Notes: generated from the sequence alone by a model not told the origin. A stretch of DNA of 45,827 nt from an uncultured bacterium (GCA_903921365.1 CAIXPS010000050.1:1-45827); one strand, 5' to 3'; positions 18,601 to 28,217 are shown, counted from the first letter of the stretch. Program-made: numbers and translations.

Positions 18601-20554
18601 TCTGGAAACCGTTGTAATCGAACTGGGCAAGGTCAACAGTCAGCCGTTTCGACATGTCTGCCATTGAGGCAATAACGTCTGCGATGGCTTTGTCGAGTTC
18701 GGTCAACGGCGCCAGGTTTAACACGGCGATGTTGAATGGATCAACCGCGCTGACGGCTTGAGATGCCAGGAGCCGGTCCTCAAACAGGCGCCCGAAGGTG
18801 TTGGGGAGCACCATGGTATCCGGGGAGCGCAGGACTACCAGGGAATGCAGTGGTTTTACCGGCGTTTTGACCGGCGAGTCGATTTGGCGGGGCAATCTGT
18901 AGAGATAGGCAGTCTCCTGGCTGAGGAAGCTGTTCAAATCATCTTTCAACGTCGCGTACAACGTATCCAGATCCTGGAACCGGCAGTCGTCCGCAGCCGG
19001 GATCATGTCCAGTTTTTCATCGAATACGCCAGTTCGCAGCGCGATGACCTCGATCGGCAGGCGATAGCGCAACTTGAGCGTCTCCAGCGCCTGCAAGACC
19101 TTCAGATAATCCTGCCCCAGATGGCCCTCGATGCGCAGGAAGTTGTTCGGTTCGAGGTCATAACGCAAAGCGTCTTTGACCCAACTCGGCGCAGCAGGGA
19201 TATATTCGTCTGAGCGATAGCCCAGGTTCTGGTTTGCCCGGCCACGACGCGTTTTTTCGGCGTTCCACAGCGTGTTCAGCGCTGGCGCGCCGTCCTGGCG
19301 ATAGTAATACGGGATGGCCTTGTCGGACAGGCGCGCGTCGCCCAGCTTGCTTGGCGTAATGCGCATGCCGTTCTGTGTATTGTCTCCGGCGGTTTTTGGC
19401 GGCGGCGGCTGGTCGGTAAACTGCGCAATCATCTCGACGAGGCGCTGGAACAACAGACGCACTTCATCGCTGCGAGCATCACACCCGTTTGTCCCTTCGG
19501 TGGCCGATGATGCGAGGAAGGGTTGGCGATAATGGTCGGCTGTCGGATCGAGCGGCATGCCCAGCATCAGGTGGCGCGGGAATAGTTCCTGCGGCGGGCA
19601 GCACGCGCATAGCAATTCCGCGCCAGCCCAGCGAAACTCATCATAGGCCTTGATCAGGTCGTCGAATAAATCATAGTAGTGTTGCAGGGGAAGCGCCTGG
19701 GCAATAACGACGGGCGCAGTATCGAGAAACCCAAACGTTGCTTTGAATTTCTTTATTGGATCTGGCAGATCCTTATAAACGTCCTTCAAAATCGGCTGAA
19801 AGGCGCTGTAAGCTGCGCGTAACGCCGTATCAAGCGTATCAACCAGTTTCCATTCACGAAACGGCAGAAGAAAGCCGAACAGCACATCGTTTGTCGACAC
19901 GAGGGGCGTGTTCGGCACATCATAGCGCGGCATGCGGATGTCTTGCAGGCCAAGCCTTTCATTTAGCGCATCGACCAGATCAGATTCTGTTATCCCGGCG
20001 TCGAGACCCTGCGAAGTCGCGATGATATTCGTCAGATCTGCGGTCTGAATCAACAGCTTGCGAATCGTCACCGTAACCTGTGAGCCCTTGTCATCGCAAT
20101 TGTCCGGGCTGCAGTTGCGCAACCCCTCACGATCGAGCTCCACAAAAAGCACAACTGCCTTATCCAGCAGGAATGCATTGGTGAGGGGAAGCGCATTTGA
20201 GTTTGGCGTGACGGCCGGGACGAGTTCCCATAGCGTCGCGGCATTGTCTTTGAAGGTTGGGTACGCCACATCGTCGGGCAGGCGGTATACGCGATACGCG
20301 CCGAGGATCAGGTCCTCCTCCTGTTCGACGATAAGGTAACCCTGCGATGTCACTCCGCAGCCCTTTGACAGGTGAATTTGATTTTTCGCTGGGTCGAACT
20401 GGATATCCAGACCGCACACAATGCCGATACCGATGAGGTTGGCGCGTGTCAGGCGTTCCCCCTCGTCCAGATAGTTGAAGACATCGTTCAGATGCGTGTT
20501 CGTGAGCACCTGATTTGCTTCGAAGATCGGATAGGTCGCTTGTTTCGGTTCCAT
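15641..20554 (-). CDS. large eCIS protein with two tandem 400-residue modules (fibre candidate)
   Basis: About 1,637 residues from the ATG at 20554 (MEPKQATYPIFEANQVL). I prefer this start, or the ATG six bases earlier, over the longest frame, which would run into the preceding gene. Residues 1-790 include the eCIS-associated N-terminal region TNTHLNDVFNYLDEGERLTRANLIGIGIVCGLDI. Residues about 802-1214 and 1215-1637 are two copies of one Cys-containing beta-rich module (IGCADDK/TGCANDK, a GGTLPYSANG/GGTAPYKVNG strand like SprB-type repeats, HDCCDLPC/HDCCNLPC, CGYLFWLPE, WFSLSYRP). Repeated adhesive modules and the position beside baseplate and tape-measure genes suggest a tail fibre or receptor binder, as Afp13 is in Afp, but no sequence link to Afp13 is claimed. 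Confidence 0.8.
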   Translation of the reverse strand: MEPKQATYPIFEANQVLTNTHLNDVFNYLDEGERLTRANLIGIGIVCGLDIQFDPAKNQIHLSKGCGVTSQGYLIVEQEEDLILGAYRVYRLPDDVAYPTFKDNAATLWELVPAVTPNSNALPLTNAFLLDKAVVLFVELDREGLRNCSPDNCDDKGSQVTVTIRKLLIQTADLTNIIATSQGLDAGITESDLVDALNERLGLQDIRMPRYDVPNTPLVSTNDVLFGFLLPFREWKLVDTLDTALRAAYSAFQPILKDVYKDLPDPIKKFKATFGFLDTAPVVIAQALPLQHYYDLFDDLIKAYDEFRWAGAELLCACCPPQELFPRHLMLGMPLDPTADHYRQPFLASSATEGTNGCDARSDEVRLLFQRLVEMIAQFTDQPPPPKTAGDNTQNGMRITPSKLGDARLSDKAIPYYYRQDGAPALNTLWNAEKTRRGRANQNLGYRSDEYIPAAPSWVKDALRYDLEPNNFLRIEGHLGQDYLKVLQALETLKLRYRLPIEVIALRTGVFDEKLDMIPAADDCRFQDLDTLYATLKDDLNSFLSQETAYLYRLPRQIDSPVKTPVKPLHSLVVLRSPDTMVLPNTFGRLFEDRLLASQAVSAVDPFNIAVLNLAPLTELDKAIADVIASMADMSKRLTVDLAQFDYNGFQNSFINLVAHATIAKPLIEKQGADAKDQGLAWEELYDRMDEIIGQSRPDAFKALIEEYKRRLMDAKRRQYLEHFLQQHPGIQHKAGVPLGGSFIIVYHETSIPIEALNGAVLEKAVSALAKGVVIADFFLPYVCCSDCAPIQFVLPKQTPAFTLRIGCADDKSNEADVTLTPAAGIPPYEVSVDRGDYQPLTGAIRLGAGPHKLTIRDADENESVTQDILISEPLKVSDPIYECSEDGKTYKAQLTITGGTLPYSANGVEFQGDKYSTDPIAGGKSVDIQVTDKFGCAANTRVQHDCCDLPCKGEAVRCGYLFWLPESTKERPLTDYQASIKSFSIAGKDGSQVVIGGLNISAKPDDLNNQFAQTAQDWLGGINKAITNNLNDGDWFSLSYRPGDNNHLQTLFIEHYACGDFAAFTIEVDVTYAIGDFVENRTVTYDATGTKMHLGMGDLQSDIAIPPYDCETANKCDPIPVWTQKCGDAGVGLKIEAKTSQNNATLTAFPAGDVKISEYLWQVDDAIPSLSTGNPATIEFSTLAPLAKRVRLTAFTDNQCSATIEDVFALKSQPTFSMQTGCANDKQQAEVILTPVTGSAPFEASIDGAAYQPLAGPLLLNARPKEYVITIRDANGIESVQQVVTIAEQLQIHAQKYTCSGDNKTYTAELLITGGTAPYKVNGVAIPGDKDVRFVTDPIADGKAVDIQVTDAHNCPATTSVQHDCCNLPCSGEAIQCGYLFWLPEPRKEHPLTNYAGRVRQFTIAGTDGAPIQIGGLDIGGVDIAAHQVALNGNFTQTVQGWLDGINKAIVDQAKADNWFSLSYRPSDANGPQTLVIEHFNCDKFADFTIALEITYGYGEFIETRTVVYTLNGTQMHLQAGNQKSDILIPPFGCKTANKCDAKPDWRPKCDGTDAVLKMDGKMEQNVAILNGSAGGNDQPAQYMWEVEDASPSVLLGQNVKTQIAILTPLIKRVRLTAFTQKGCVVTLDGTITVKG
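15644..16911 (-). repeat. tandem module B of the large eCIS protein
   Basis: Encodes roughly residues 1215-1637. It aligns end to end with module A; shared landmarks include CGYLFWLPE, WLDGINKAI, WFSLSYRP, CKTANKCD and RVRLTAFT. DNA similarity is still visible in places, for example around 16400 versus 17655. Boundaries are approximate. Confidence 0.8.
16912..18150 (-). repeat. tandem module A of the large eCIS protein
   Basis: Encodes roughly residues 802-1214, with the same landmarks as module B: CGYLFWLPE, WLGGINKAI, WFSLSYRP, CETANKCD and RVRLTAFT. The units include an Ig-like part and a part unique to this protein. Boundaries are approximate. Confidence 0.8.
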
Positions 20555-20585
20555 GGTCATTTCACCGTAATCAGAAGGTTGGCTG

Positions 20586-23500
20586 CTACAGGACACTCCC
20601 CAATGCCGTCTGCCCCAGGCGCATCGGGTTTCGATCATTGCCATCGTCGCAATCGTGCAACGTAGCGGAAGGATAACTATTGCGCAGTTTGCTGAGCAAA
20701 TCGGTCACGATCCATAGCCGGTAGGAGGCTGTCGTATAACGTTTGTAGCACTCAATTAGCAGTCGGGCGATGGTTGCCGTCGTCTCCGGCTTGACATCGG
20801 CGCACGACACAACCGGTTCCGGCAACAAGGTGGTTTTGATATCTTCGAGGGTAACGCCCGCGCGGATGTTGTCGCCCATCCACTTGTAGTATTGTGTTCC
20901 ATATGCCGCCAGTATGTCCGCCGCGCACTGGCAAAGCGCCGCCGTATTCGGTTTTTGGCCGGCTGGCACACCCGCAGTGAGGATGGCTTGCACGCGCTCC
21001 TGCAACCGTTGCTGCGTCCAGTCGATGGCAGCGTTGGCCTCCAGCCACTGACTCCACGCATCCTTGAATCGTTTGAACTGCCAGCCATACAGCGCGATGT
21101 GATGAAAATGGCTGAGCATGCGCGCCTGAATATCTATCCATAGCGCGGCATCGAGGAGAACCGTGCAGGCGAACTTGGCCGCTTTCACCTTTGCGTCGAA
21201 CTCGGCCTGCAACTCCACCTGCAGCGCCTGCTCGTGGAAATAGTCGGAAGTCCTGGTCCCATACCAGTCACTGAAAATGGCGCTGAAACACTTGTAAATC
21301 GCATCCGCGCAGTCGCAGGCATCCGTCCAGGCGGGCGGCTGACCCGTTGCCGTCAACCCCTGCGAGATCAGAATAGCGGCAAGTTCAGCGATCACCGGGT
21401 CGCACTTGTTCTCCACAAAACCGTCGTTGCCCACCCAGCAGACCTTGGCAAGCAAGTGCGCGGGCGTCTCCTGCCGGATGGTGCGATCGGCAAATCCACG
21501 CATCTCCAGGTCCGTGTCGAATGGGCTGACCCAGCCCGGCATGACGACAGTCAGGCGGAACGAGTATGGATCTGCGTCATCGCAGACGCCAGCGGCCGTG
21601 CACGGGCCGTCTGTACAGGCCGGATAAAGCGCATCCCCGGGGAACTTTGGGCGCAACAACAGGTGCTCGACGACGATACACTGCTCTGCATTGGGGGCAA
21701 CCCCCAGCAGGCGCATAATGCGCTGGGCAAGACCGGGCTGTTCAGCGGCAGCGCCCAGTTTGAGCGTCTTGTAGTCAATTGCCCTGGCGCGGTCGTGGCT
21801 GAGCAAGGGATAGTCTTGCACGAACGCGATCTTGTCTTTGATCAACTGGTCCAGCGCGACCATTTCTCCCTGATGGGTCGTGAGTAGGAGCGCGTATTCG
21901 CCAAAGTCCTCGCCGAAGCGGGCCATGATGTGGTTGAGGAATCGGTTGCGGCGTTCAAGGAATTCAGGCTGCGTCTCCGCCATATCTGCGAGGTCGTCAC
22001 CATTCAAGTCGCGAACCAGGTCGCTATAGCCCGCGATGCTGGTCTCGTCGAACTGTTTGACAAAGTAGGTGTGCTGCACGGTTGGATTGAGTGAAAATAG
22101 ATCCGCCGTGTGGGCGACCTGCGCGAACGCGTTGCCGAGCAGTTGTTCGAACACCATCAGGTAGGCTTTCAGTTGTGCGGCCTGCGCGCGGCGCAGCTCT
22201 GAGGCAGTGGAAGGCAATCCGAAAGGGCCGATGCCATACGTCAGCGGGAAACTGTATTGCACCGGGCTGTATTCCTCGGGGCTGCGGAAGGCGCCCGCCG
22301 GGATGGGCAGATCTTCGCTGGATGCCTTGATCTTCGGGCGTTCGGCTTCGCCACGCAGCAGGGTGAGTGCGCTGACCGCTTCATCCAGCCGTGGATTGAA
22401 TGGCAGCCCGTTTTTGAGGAACAGGAAGCGCGACAGGTTTTGATACAGGCGCGGCTGGTGCAAAGGGCTGACGTAGAGCAGCCAGCTGGCGCTCACTTTG
22501 GATGAATCAAATTCCGGTTTGCCTTTGCCGTCTACGCCGAAGCCTGGGTCGGCGGCGCCGCTGACCCTATTGCCTGCGGCGTCATATTTGGTCAGGAGCA
22601 GGTTGTTGATCGCAAGGACGCCGTCGATGCCCATCAAGCGGTTGATGATGTCCGATGTGCGCAACACGGTCTTGAGTCCGGCGGCTGTCAGATCGGCGGC
22701 TTTGAGAAAACCGTTGTCTAGCGCTGGCCCGTTGAAGATGTCTTCCACCGGAATTCCGGCGTCACGCAATTCCTGCAGGCTGTAAAACGGCACGGGCGGA
22801 TTCAAATATTGCTCGATCTCGAACCAGATCTGCGCCTGCACGCGCTCGATATCGACATTGGGCGCGACCTCCACATCGGCACAGACGGCGACATCTTCCA
22901 CCGCCACCGTTTTGACGCGGCAGTAATCCTCGTCGAGGTTGCGGTGAGCGTGCAATGCCAGACTGGCGTCCGCAATGGCGTCCTGCGCTCTGAGCAGCTT
23001 CTGGCGATAGCGCTGGATGAAACCGGACGACGCCTTATCCTCCAGGAATCCCCGCAAGTCGTCGACAGTGGCGCTCGTTCTGAGGTAGGTGTCGCCGAAC
23101 ACGCGCACTGTGGCATTATCGATCGCAATCTTGTGGCCGCCGGGCTGTAACGTGATTTCAATATTGGCAAAGATCACGCTGCGCCAGTTGGCCTGCAACT
23201 GCGCATTATTCAGGGACGCAGCGCCCCCCTTGTCAGGGTTAGGCAGGGTAACCGTCAAGTCAAAAGAGGCGCCTTGAGGATCGGCAAGCGCATCGCTATT
23301 GAGAAATAACCGCCAGTCATCCCAGCGCGCGAGCCCCCAGTCCGGGAAGCGGACTTCGATAGTAAGCGCATGCCCATTGCCGCCTTTATCAAACACGCTG
23401 AACGTCCGTGTCAGTTTGTGGTCGTTAAGGTCGCCCAGTTCCGGGTCGGATTCAAGTTCGAGCAGGACGTCATACAAACCACGCGGTGTGACTGTCTTCG

Positions 23501-23960
23501 AGTCCTTCAGATTTTCGTGCCCCAACGTCAGTTGCCCATCCACGCACGAGTAGTAGTAGTCTGTTTCGCAGGCGCACTCTTTGCAGATTACCCACGCGTT
23601 GCGCACTTTCTCACGGTCGATGAGCAGACGGCGCAAGTCATCCGGCGTCCATGGATTCACGGTCAGAATGTCCCTGGCAGTGAAGAAGGGTTGGTACGGA
23701 TAGGGGTGGAGCGTGTCCTTGGAGGGCGTGGGCGGCGCCAGCAGGTTCTTGATGTCCCATCCGATGCGGTAGGCCAGATCGGTGAAGGCATAACTCACCG
23801 CTTCGAGGATGGTGATGCCTGGGTCGTGCGTGTTGTAGTCTGTCCACAGACGGCTGCCCATTTGCTCAAGGTATTGGATCCCTACGCGACGCAGGTTATA
23901 GTAATCTTCCGCTGGATTCAGCGCGGGCTGTTTGGGGAGGCTATCTGGTAATTGGCTCAT
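20586..23960 (-). CDS. eCIS baseplate protein, Afp12-like
   Basis: 1,124 residues from the ATG at 23960. That ATG overlaps the upstream stop as ATGA, so I use it rather than the start five codons earlier. The N-terminus carries the signature of the large second baseplate protein: RRVGIQYLEQMGSRLWTDYNTHDPGITILEAVSYAFTDLAYRIG. The central part has several domains (VFGDTYLRTSATVDDLRGFLEDK near residue 300, then YSFPLTYGIGPFGLP) and the C-terminal third is helical with Cys pairs. In related particles Afp11 and Afp12 homologues form the wedge ring that opens when the sheath fires. The gene lies directly after the Afp11-like gene, the usual order. Confidence 0.88.
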   Translation of the reverse strand: MSQLPDSLPKQPALNPAEDYYNLRRVGIQYLEQMGSRLWTDYNTHDPGITILEAVSYAFTDLAYRIGWDIKNLLAPPTPSKDTLHPYPYQPFFTARDILTVNPWTPDDLRRLLIDREKVRNAWVICKECACETDYYYSCVDGQLTLGHENLKDSKTVTPRGLYDVLLELESDPELGDLNDHKLTRTFSVFDKGGNGHALTIEVRFPDWGLARWDDWRLFLNSDALADPQGASFDLTVTLPNPDKGGAASLNNAQLQANWRSVIFANIEITLQPGGHKIAIDNATVRVFGDTYLRTSATVDDLRGFLEDKASSGFIQRYRQKLLRAQDAIADASLALHAHRNLDEDYCRVKTVAVEDVAVCADVEVAPNVDIERVQAQIWFEIEQYLNPPVPFYSLQELRDAGIPVEDIFNGPALDNGFLKAADLTAAGLKTVLRTSDIINRLMGIDGVLAINNLLLTKYDAAGNRVSGAADPGFGVDGKGKPEFDSSKVSASWLLYVSPLHQPRLYQNLSRFLFLKNGLPFNPRLDEAVSALTLLRGEAERPKIKASSEDLPIPAGAFRSPEEYSPVQYSFPLTYGIGPFGLPSTASELRRAQAAQLKAYLMVFEQLLGNAFAQVAHTADLFSLNPTVQHTYFVKQFDETSIAGYSDLVRDLNGDDLADMAETQPEFLERRNRFLNHIMARFGEDFGEYALLLTTHQGEMVALDQLIKDKIAFVQDYPLLSHDRARAIDYKTLKLGAAAEQPGLAQRIMRLLGVAPNAEQCIVVEHLLLRPKFPGDALYPACTDGPCTAAGVCDDADPYSFRLTVVMPGWVSPFDTDLEMRGFADRTIRQETPAHLLAKVCWVGNDGFVENKCDPVIAELAAILISQGLTATGQPPAWTDACDCADAIYKCFSAIFSDWYGTRTSDYFHEQALQVELQAEFDAKVKAAKFACTVLLDAALWIDIQARMLSHFHHIALYGWQFKRFKDAWSQWLEANAAIDWTQQRLQERVQAILTAGVPAGQKPNTAALCQCAADILAAYGTQYYKWMGDNIRAGVTLEDIKTTLLPEPVVSCADVKPETTATIARLLIECYKRYTTASYRLWIVTDLLSKLRNSYPSATLHDCDDGNDRNPMRLGQTALGSVL

Positions 23961-26900
23961 GTTTTGCACCCGCACTCCTCGACTCGCGCCTGTTGATCGG
24001 CAGGCGCGATCACGCTGATGGCGTGTTCTCTGGCCGAAACCAGGATGGACACCGCCCTGGAGCCTTCCACCTCGTCGACCCAGCGGATGGTCTTGTTACC
24101 GTTATCGTCAAAGTAGGTGTGCGACAGCGTGAAATCCGTCACATAGTCGACGTATGGCAGCTCTTCCACAAAATTGACGAGGACCGACTTGCGAATTTTG
24201 CCGCCGAAGTCAGGACGGCCGCCGCCGGGAAACGCCCATGGCGAAAGGAAGCGAGACAGCGATTGCTGCAACTGAAGGCGGTAAAAGGTTTCGTCAATGC
24301 CGTCATAAAACCGCACATTGAACTTCGCCTGGACTTCCTCAAATTGAGGGTTGGCGGTATGCAGGATCACGAAGCATGACAGCCGTTTATTCAGGAAGGC
24401 GGCGATGTCGTCCAGCAGCCCCAGGCTTGTATTGGGACGCAGCGGATCGCGCTGCGTCAGGGCTTGCTGGTTTGGAATCGTTACGAGCGTGACATGCCCG
24501 GGAGCCAGTTCCCTGTAGACGCCCAGACCACCTTCGACAGGCTCATACTGCGTGTGGTTCAGGCACTTCACGCGGTCGATCTGCGGGAATGCCTCCAGCA
24601 CCAGACGTTCGTAGTCCCACAGGGCAATGGCGCGATCCTTGTGGCGCAGGCGCTCGCTGACCCGGGTGTAAAACGCACCGGCGGCCTCTGCGCCGCGTCC
24701 GCCAAATGTCGCGAAAGGTTGTGTTATCGTCTTGATGTCAGCAACGGGCTGGTCCAGTTTACTGATCGTCCCGGCGGGCAGCACCTTGGCTGGAAATGCC
24801 GGATCATTGCCTTTGTCGGCGAAGACGACCTTTATCGCCTGCGCCGCGACCAGCATCAGCCGGCACACTGCGGCGGTCTCAGAGTCGACGGCGGCGCGCA
24901 ACCAGTGCATCCCGGCGGGTAGTAACGTGTTGGACAGGGAAGCGTCATCGGGCACGGCGAAGGTGACGACCCCGGAGTTCAACAGTTCCGCGGTGTTATC
25001 CTCCACCTCGCTGCGGGCGAAGTCGATCCACTCATTGCTGCGCAGGTAACTCCAGCGTATGTGCGGTTTGGGTTTGACCGCGAGCGGATCGGCAGTGCCA
25101 TCGGCAACCTGGAACAGCACGGCCAGGTTCTGGGGCGGCTTGAGCCCGGTCACGCCGAAATAGAACTCCGCTGCGTCCGGCAGCGGCACGCTGGCCGGTT
25201 GGGGACTGAACTGGGGCAACAGGTAAATGAGCTTGTCCAGTGCCCGGGCGTCATTTTTCAAGTATGGATGTTGCTCGGCGTACCCGAATGGCGCCAGGTG
25301 GAAAAACCGCGCCGCCCGCGCGCTGAACGTCGCTGGATCGGCCGTATTGAGCAGAATCGTCGGCTGCTGCGCCGTGTAGTCCAGTCGGAGTGCGCTGATC
25401 GACGGGCCGGCAGGAGGCTTGCCGAGTGCAGCAATGGCAGTTGTGTCGAGATTGGCCACTGCCAGTAACAGCGCCGTCTGGTAGGCCGCTTGACCAATAT
25501 CATTATCCAGAAAGAGCTGTATATAGCCATGGGTCGCGGCAAGGCTGTATTGCGCGTTGGGCTGCAAGTCGGGAAGATTCAGGGATGTCTGCTCGATATC
25601 GCTGTTCAAGGGCAGTTGGACGGGGGTGGTTGCGGTTTTTAATGCGACTGGCGTGGTGAGGGAATTCACCCAACTCCCGTCTTTCAAAAAGCGGGTCATG
25701 ATTTTAGGATTAGCAGTGTCATAAGTGGACGGTGTGTTGCCCCAGCCTATTTTGAGGGTCGCTGTGAGGAGGTTTTTCTGAAAGACCTCCCTGCTGCCGA
25801 TGATGAAGGCACTGTTCTGCGCCGGTGAAGGGCCGAAGGGTTGGAAGGGCTTTGCTGTATCGACCGGGCCGAAGTCATTCGAGACCGCCAGCGTCCTAAT
25901 ATCCTTGACGTCAACCAGCAGGTCGATGCTCTGAATTTGAATGTCCTGCAGCGAAAGGTAGACATACTGCGCAGGGGGGTGATGCAGAAGTTTCACCAAC
26001 AGGACAGGGAGCGTCGTGTCAAACCCGTAGCCATGTGTTTTGGCGACGTAGGGCGTGACGGCCGGATCGGCGCCGCTCAGCGTGACGATCATTTGCAACT
26101 GATACAGGGGTTTGATCTGTCTGCCCCTGCCTTTGGAGGTGGAATTCCCCTTTTTATCCGCTGGATTGTCTTCCGACTGCACGACAGTGAACATAGTGAC
26201 TTTACCCGTGATCCAGCCTTTTTCCGATGTCAGCGCGCACGCAACATCGTCGAGGTGCTCGCCAGTAAAAAGGTTCGGTTTGCTCGACAGGTTTAAAGTC
26301 ACAGTGATAGTGCGCTCGCCTTCTGCGAGCAGCAAATAGTGGGACGAGATCGCAAATCCGACCTCCGCCTGCGGCATCTGGATGGCTGTTAACGTCCCGT
26401 CCGTGTAGTCTTTGTTGAAGAACGGATGCCAGGACTGATCGACCGTGGTGAGTTTCGCCCCCATCCCGTCGCCGGAGTTGGCGACCGGGGAGGCAAATAA
26501 TCGTCCCGCGTCTATATCGGTCGGCGTTTTTGTGCCGACCGGCTCAGCGCCGTGCCGATACATGGTCTTAAGCGCCGTGATGCTCGCCTGGTTAGCGACG
26601 ACGTCGCGTTCGTTCGCATAGAAGGCGTCAATGCCGTGGTCGTCCTTCCCAGCCTTAAACAACTCGCCCGCTGCGATTAAGTGTGATGGCGCCTGTCTGG
26701 CCAGTTCAATCAACAGATGGGCGCTGCTGGGCGTCGCGGGTTTCTCATTCAACTGCAGGATATCACGGTAGTAGAAATCCAGATGGCGCTGGGTGAGTGT
26801 GTTGGCTTGCTGGTTGGCGAATTCGAACAGACGCAGGAAGGCCAGGAATAGCGCATAGTGTGGCTCGTGGCCGTCCCACCCTGTCAGGCTCTCATCCAGC

Positions 26901-27766
26901 GCTGTGCGCGCATCGCTCGCAACACGGGCGTATGCTTTCAAGAAGGCGTCGAGGATCGAAGTGAACAGGGTGTGCGTGGCGATGTGGTTGATCCTGTGGA
27001 ATACGCCAGCCTGTGCGCCATAAACCGAGTCATCGGCGACGATGCCATTTGTGTAGTCGTCCCAGTGATCTGCGGCAGAGCCGGATATCCAGTCCTGCGA
27101 CAGGCCGTTAGCCAGCACCGCCTCAAAGGTCGTTGCCGGTTGATCCATGATGCGCAACACCGGAGCCGGCACGGCATCCTCGATCACAACCTCTGCGCCA
27201 GCCCCTGTCCCGGCCTTGTAGTAAGTGATCAAACGTTTGAATGCCGGCGCGAGCTGGTTTTTGATGTGCTGCTGCAAGGCCGTCTTGAAGGCGTAAGGCG
27301 CTGGCGTGTTTGTGAGTGTCCCCTGCGAGGGCTCCAGCGTGTCCGGCAAACGGCTCTTCAGCATATCCAATTGCGTGGCAAGCGAGCCGATGCTGCTGAA
27401 GAGGCGCCCTAGATTTTGCTTGAGCATGTCTGGTGGCGGGTTATCGGCGGCAGTCAGCGCGTCGAGGCACTCCTTGACCCGGGCGCGGTAATCGTTGACA
27501 TCCTGCACTGCCGCGATGGCCAGGCGCACCGACACATCTGAATCGAAAAACCTCACCCAGTCGCCGACGGCAATATTTTGCGAATCGTAATAGCGCAGGT
27601 AGGCGGCATAAGCGCGGGCGAACACCATCCCGTGCGCGGGTGTGTGTTCGGTCACGGGCGCATAATCCGGCTGCAACGCGCGAGGCGCGCGCTGATCCTG
27701 GCTCGTGCCGTCGCGGACGAGTTTCAGCGGGTCCGTATTGTTCGGGCAGTCATTATCTGGCATCAT
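23957..27766 (-). CDS. eCIS baseplate J-like protein, Afp11-like
   Basis: 1,269 residues, soluble. The C-terminal quarter has the baseplate-J pattern of eCIS and T6SS wedge proteins: FGGRGAEAAGAFYTRVSERLRHKDRAIALWDYERLVLEAFPQIDRVKCLNH, then GHVTLVTIPNQQ and a FLNKRLSCFVILHTANPQFEEVQAKFNVRF stretch. The long N-terminal part begins with VFARAYAAYLRYYD, residues that fit the wedge dimer region. It forms the wedge ring together with the Afp12-like neighbour. The gene starts 4 bases after the stop of the gp25 gene, and its stop overlaps the next start by four bases. Start may be either of two adjacent ATGs. Confidence 0.88.
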   Translation of the reverse strand: MMPDNDCPNNTDPLKLVRDGTSQDQRAPRALQPDYAPVTEHTPAHGMVFARAYAAYLRYYDSQNIAVGDWVRFFDSDVSVRLAIAAVQDVNDYRARVKECLDALTAADNPPPDMLKQNLGRLFSSIGSLATQLDMLKSRLPDTLEPSQGTLTNTPAPYAFKTALQQHIKNQLAPAFKRLITYYKAGTGAGAEVVIEDAVPAPVLRIMDQPATTFEAVLANGLSQDWISGSAADHWDDYTNGIVADDSVYGAQAGVFHRINHIATHTLFTSILDAFLKAYARVASDARTALDESLTGWDGHEPHYALFLAFLRLFEFANQQANTLTQRHLDFYYRDILQLNEKPATPSSAHLLIELARQAPSHLIAAGELFKAGKDDHGIDAFYANERDVVANQASITALKTMYRHGAEPVGTKTPTDIDAGRLFASPVANSGDGMGAKLTTVDQSWHPFFNKDYTDGTLTAIQMPQAEVGFAISSHYLLLAEGERTITVTLNLSSKPNLFTGEHLDDVACALTSEKGWITGKVTMFTVVQSEDNPADKKGNSTSKGRGRQIKPLYQLQMIVTLSGADPAVTPYVAKTHGYGFDTTLPVLLVKLLHHPPAQYVYLSLQDIQIQSIDLLVDVKDIRTLAVSNDFGPVDTAKPFQPFGPSPAQNSAFIIGSREVFQKNLLTATLKIGWGNTPSTYDTANPKIMTRFLKDGSWVNSLTTPVALKTATTPVQLPLNSDIEQTSLNLPDLQPNAQYSLAATHGYIQLFLDNDIGQAAYQTALLLAVANLDTTAIAALGKPPAGPSISALRLDYTAQQPTILLNTADPATFSARAARFFHLAPFGYAEQHPYLKNDARALDKLIYLLPQFSPQPASVPLPDAAEFYFGVTGLKPPQNLAVLFQVADGTADPLAVKPKPHIRWSYLRSNEWIDFARSEVEDNTAELLNSGVVTFAVPDDASLSNTLLPAGMHWLRAAVDSETAAVCRLMLVAAQAIKVVFADKGNDPAFPAKVLPAGTISKLDQPVADIKTITQPFATFGGRGAEAAGAFYTRVSERLRHKDRAIALWDYERLVLEAFPQIDRVKCLNHTQYEPVEGGLGVYRELAPGHVTLVTIPNQQALTQRDPLRPNTSLGLLDDIAAFLNKRLSCFVILHTANPQFEEVQAKFNVRFYDGIDETFYRLQLQQSLSRFLSPWAFPGGGRPDFGGKIRKSVLVNFVEELPYVDYVTDFTLSHTYFDDNGNKTIRWVDEVEGSRAVSILVSAREHAISVIAPADQQARVEECGCKT

Positions 27767-27769
27767 GGT

Positions 27770-28213
27770 TCACACGTTGTCAGGCAATAGGTTTACGGTC
27801 GTGGCGAGGTTGATATCTGTGCCTTCCAGTTTGTAATACGGGAAGACGAAGTTGAAGCGCGAATTGGTGGATTTAACCCGGTAGGTCACCTCGATCAATA
27901 CGATGCCTTCGAGTTGGCGGCTGTCGTCCAGTTGCACGCTTTCCAGTTCGATGCGCGGTTCATGGTACAGAATGGCGGACTCGACCTTGTCTGCCATCAG
28001 GGTTTTCATGCGCGTATCGAGGCTTTCAAACACCAACTCCTCCAGATTACAACCGTATTGCGGCAGCATCACACGCTCGCCGCGCGTGGTAGAGAGCAGC
28101 ACTTCAAGGCTTGAGGCAATATCCGCCTCCTGCTCGAGCATATCCACGCCAATAGTGCTGCGGTTAAAAGAAGGGGGGAATGACCACCCGCGACCGAGGA
28201 ATGTCAGGTTCAT
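27770..28213 (-). CDS. gp25-like baseplate wedge protein (Afp9-like)
   Basis: 147 residues of the GPW/gp25 family. Conserved elements: GRGWSFPPSF near the start, EQEADIASSLEVLLSTTRGERVMLPQYGCNLEELVFE (the core helix and the 'ER-x-x-P-x-G' loop), then HEPRIELESVQL and a C-terminal beta sheet. In contractile tails this protein joins the wedge to the sheath's first ring. It sits between the PAAR and Afp11-like genes, 4 bases from each. Family call is clear from the motif. Confidence 0.95.
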   Translation of the reverse strand: MNLTFLGRGWSFPPSFNRSTIGVDMLEQEADIASSLEVLLSTTRGERVMLPQYGCNLEELVFESLDTRMKTLMADKVESAILYHEPRIELESVQLDDSRQLEGIVLIEVTYRVKSTNSRFNFVFPYYKLEGTDINLATTVNLLPDNV

Positions 28214-28217
28214 TGGC

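Noticed and set aside
20555-20644. Upstream start of the giant eCIS protein
   Set aside because: The extension would overlap the end of the Afp12-like gene and has no family match; the ATG at 20554 begins the conserved part.
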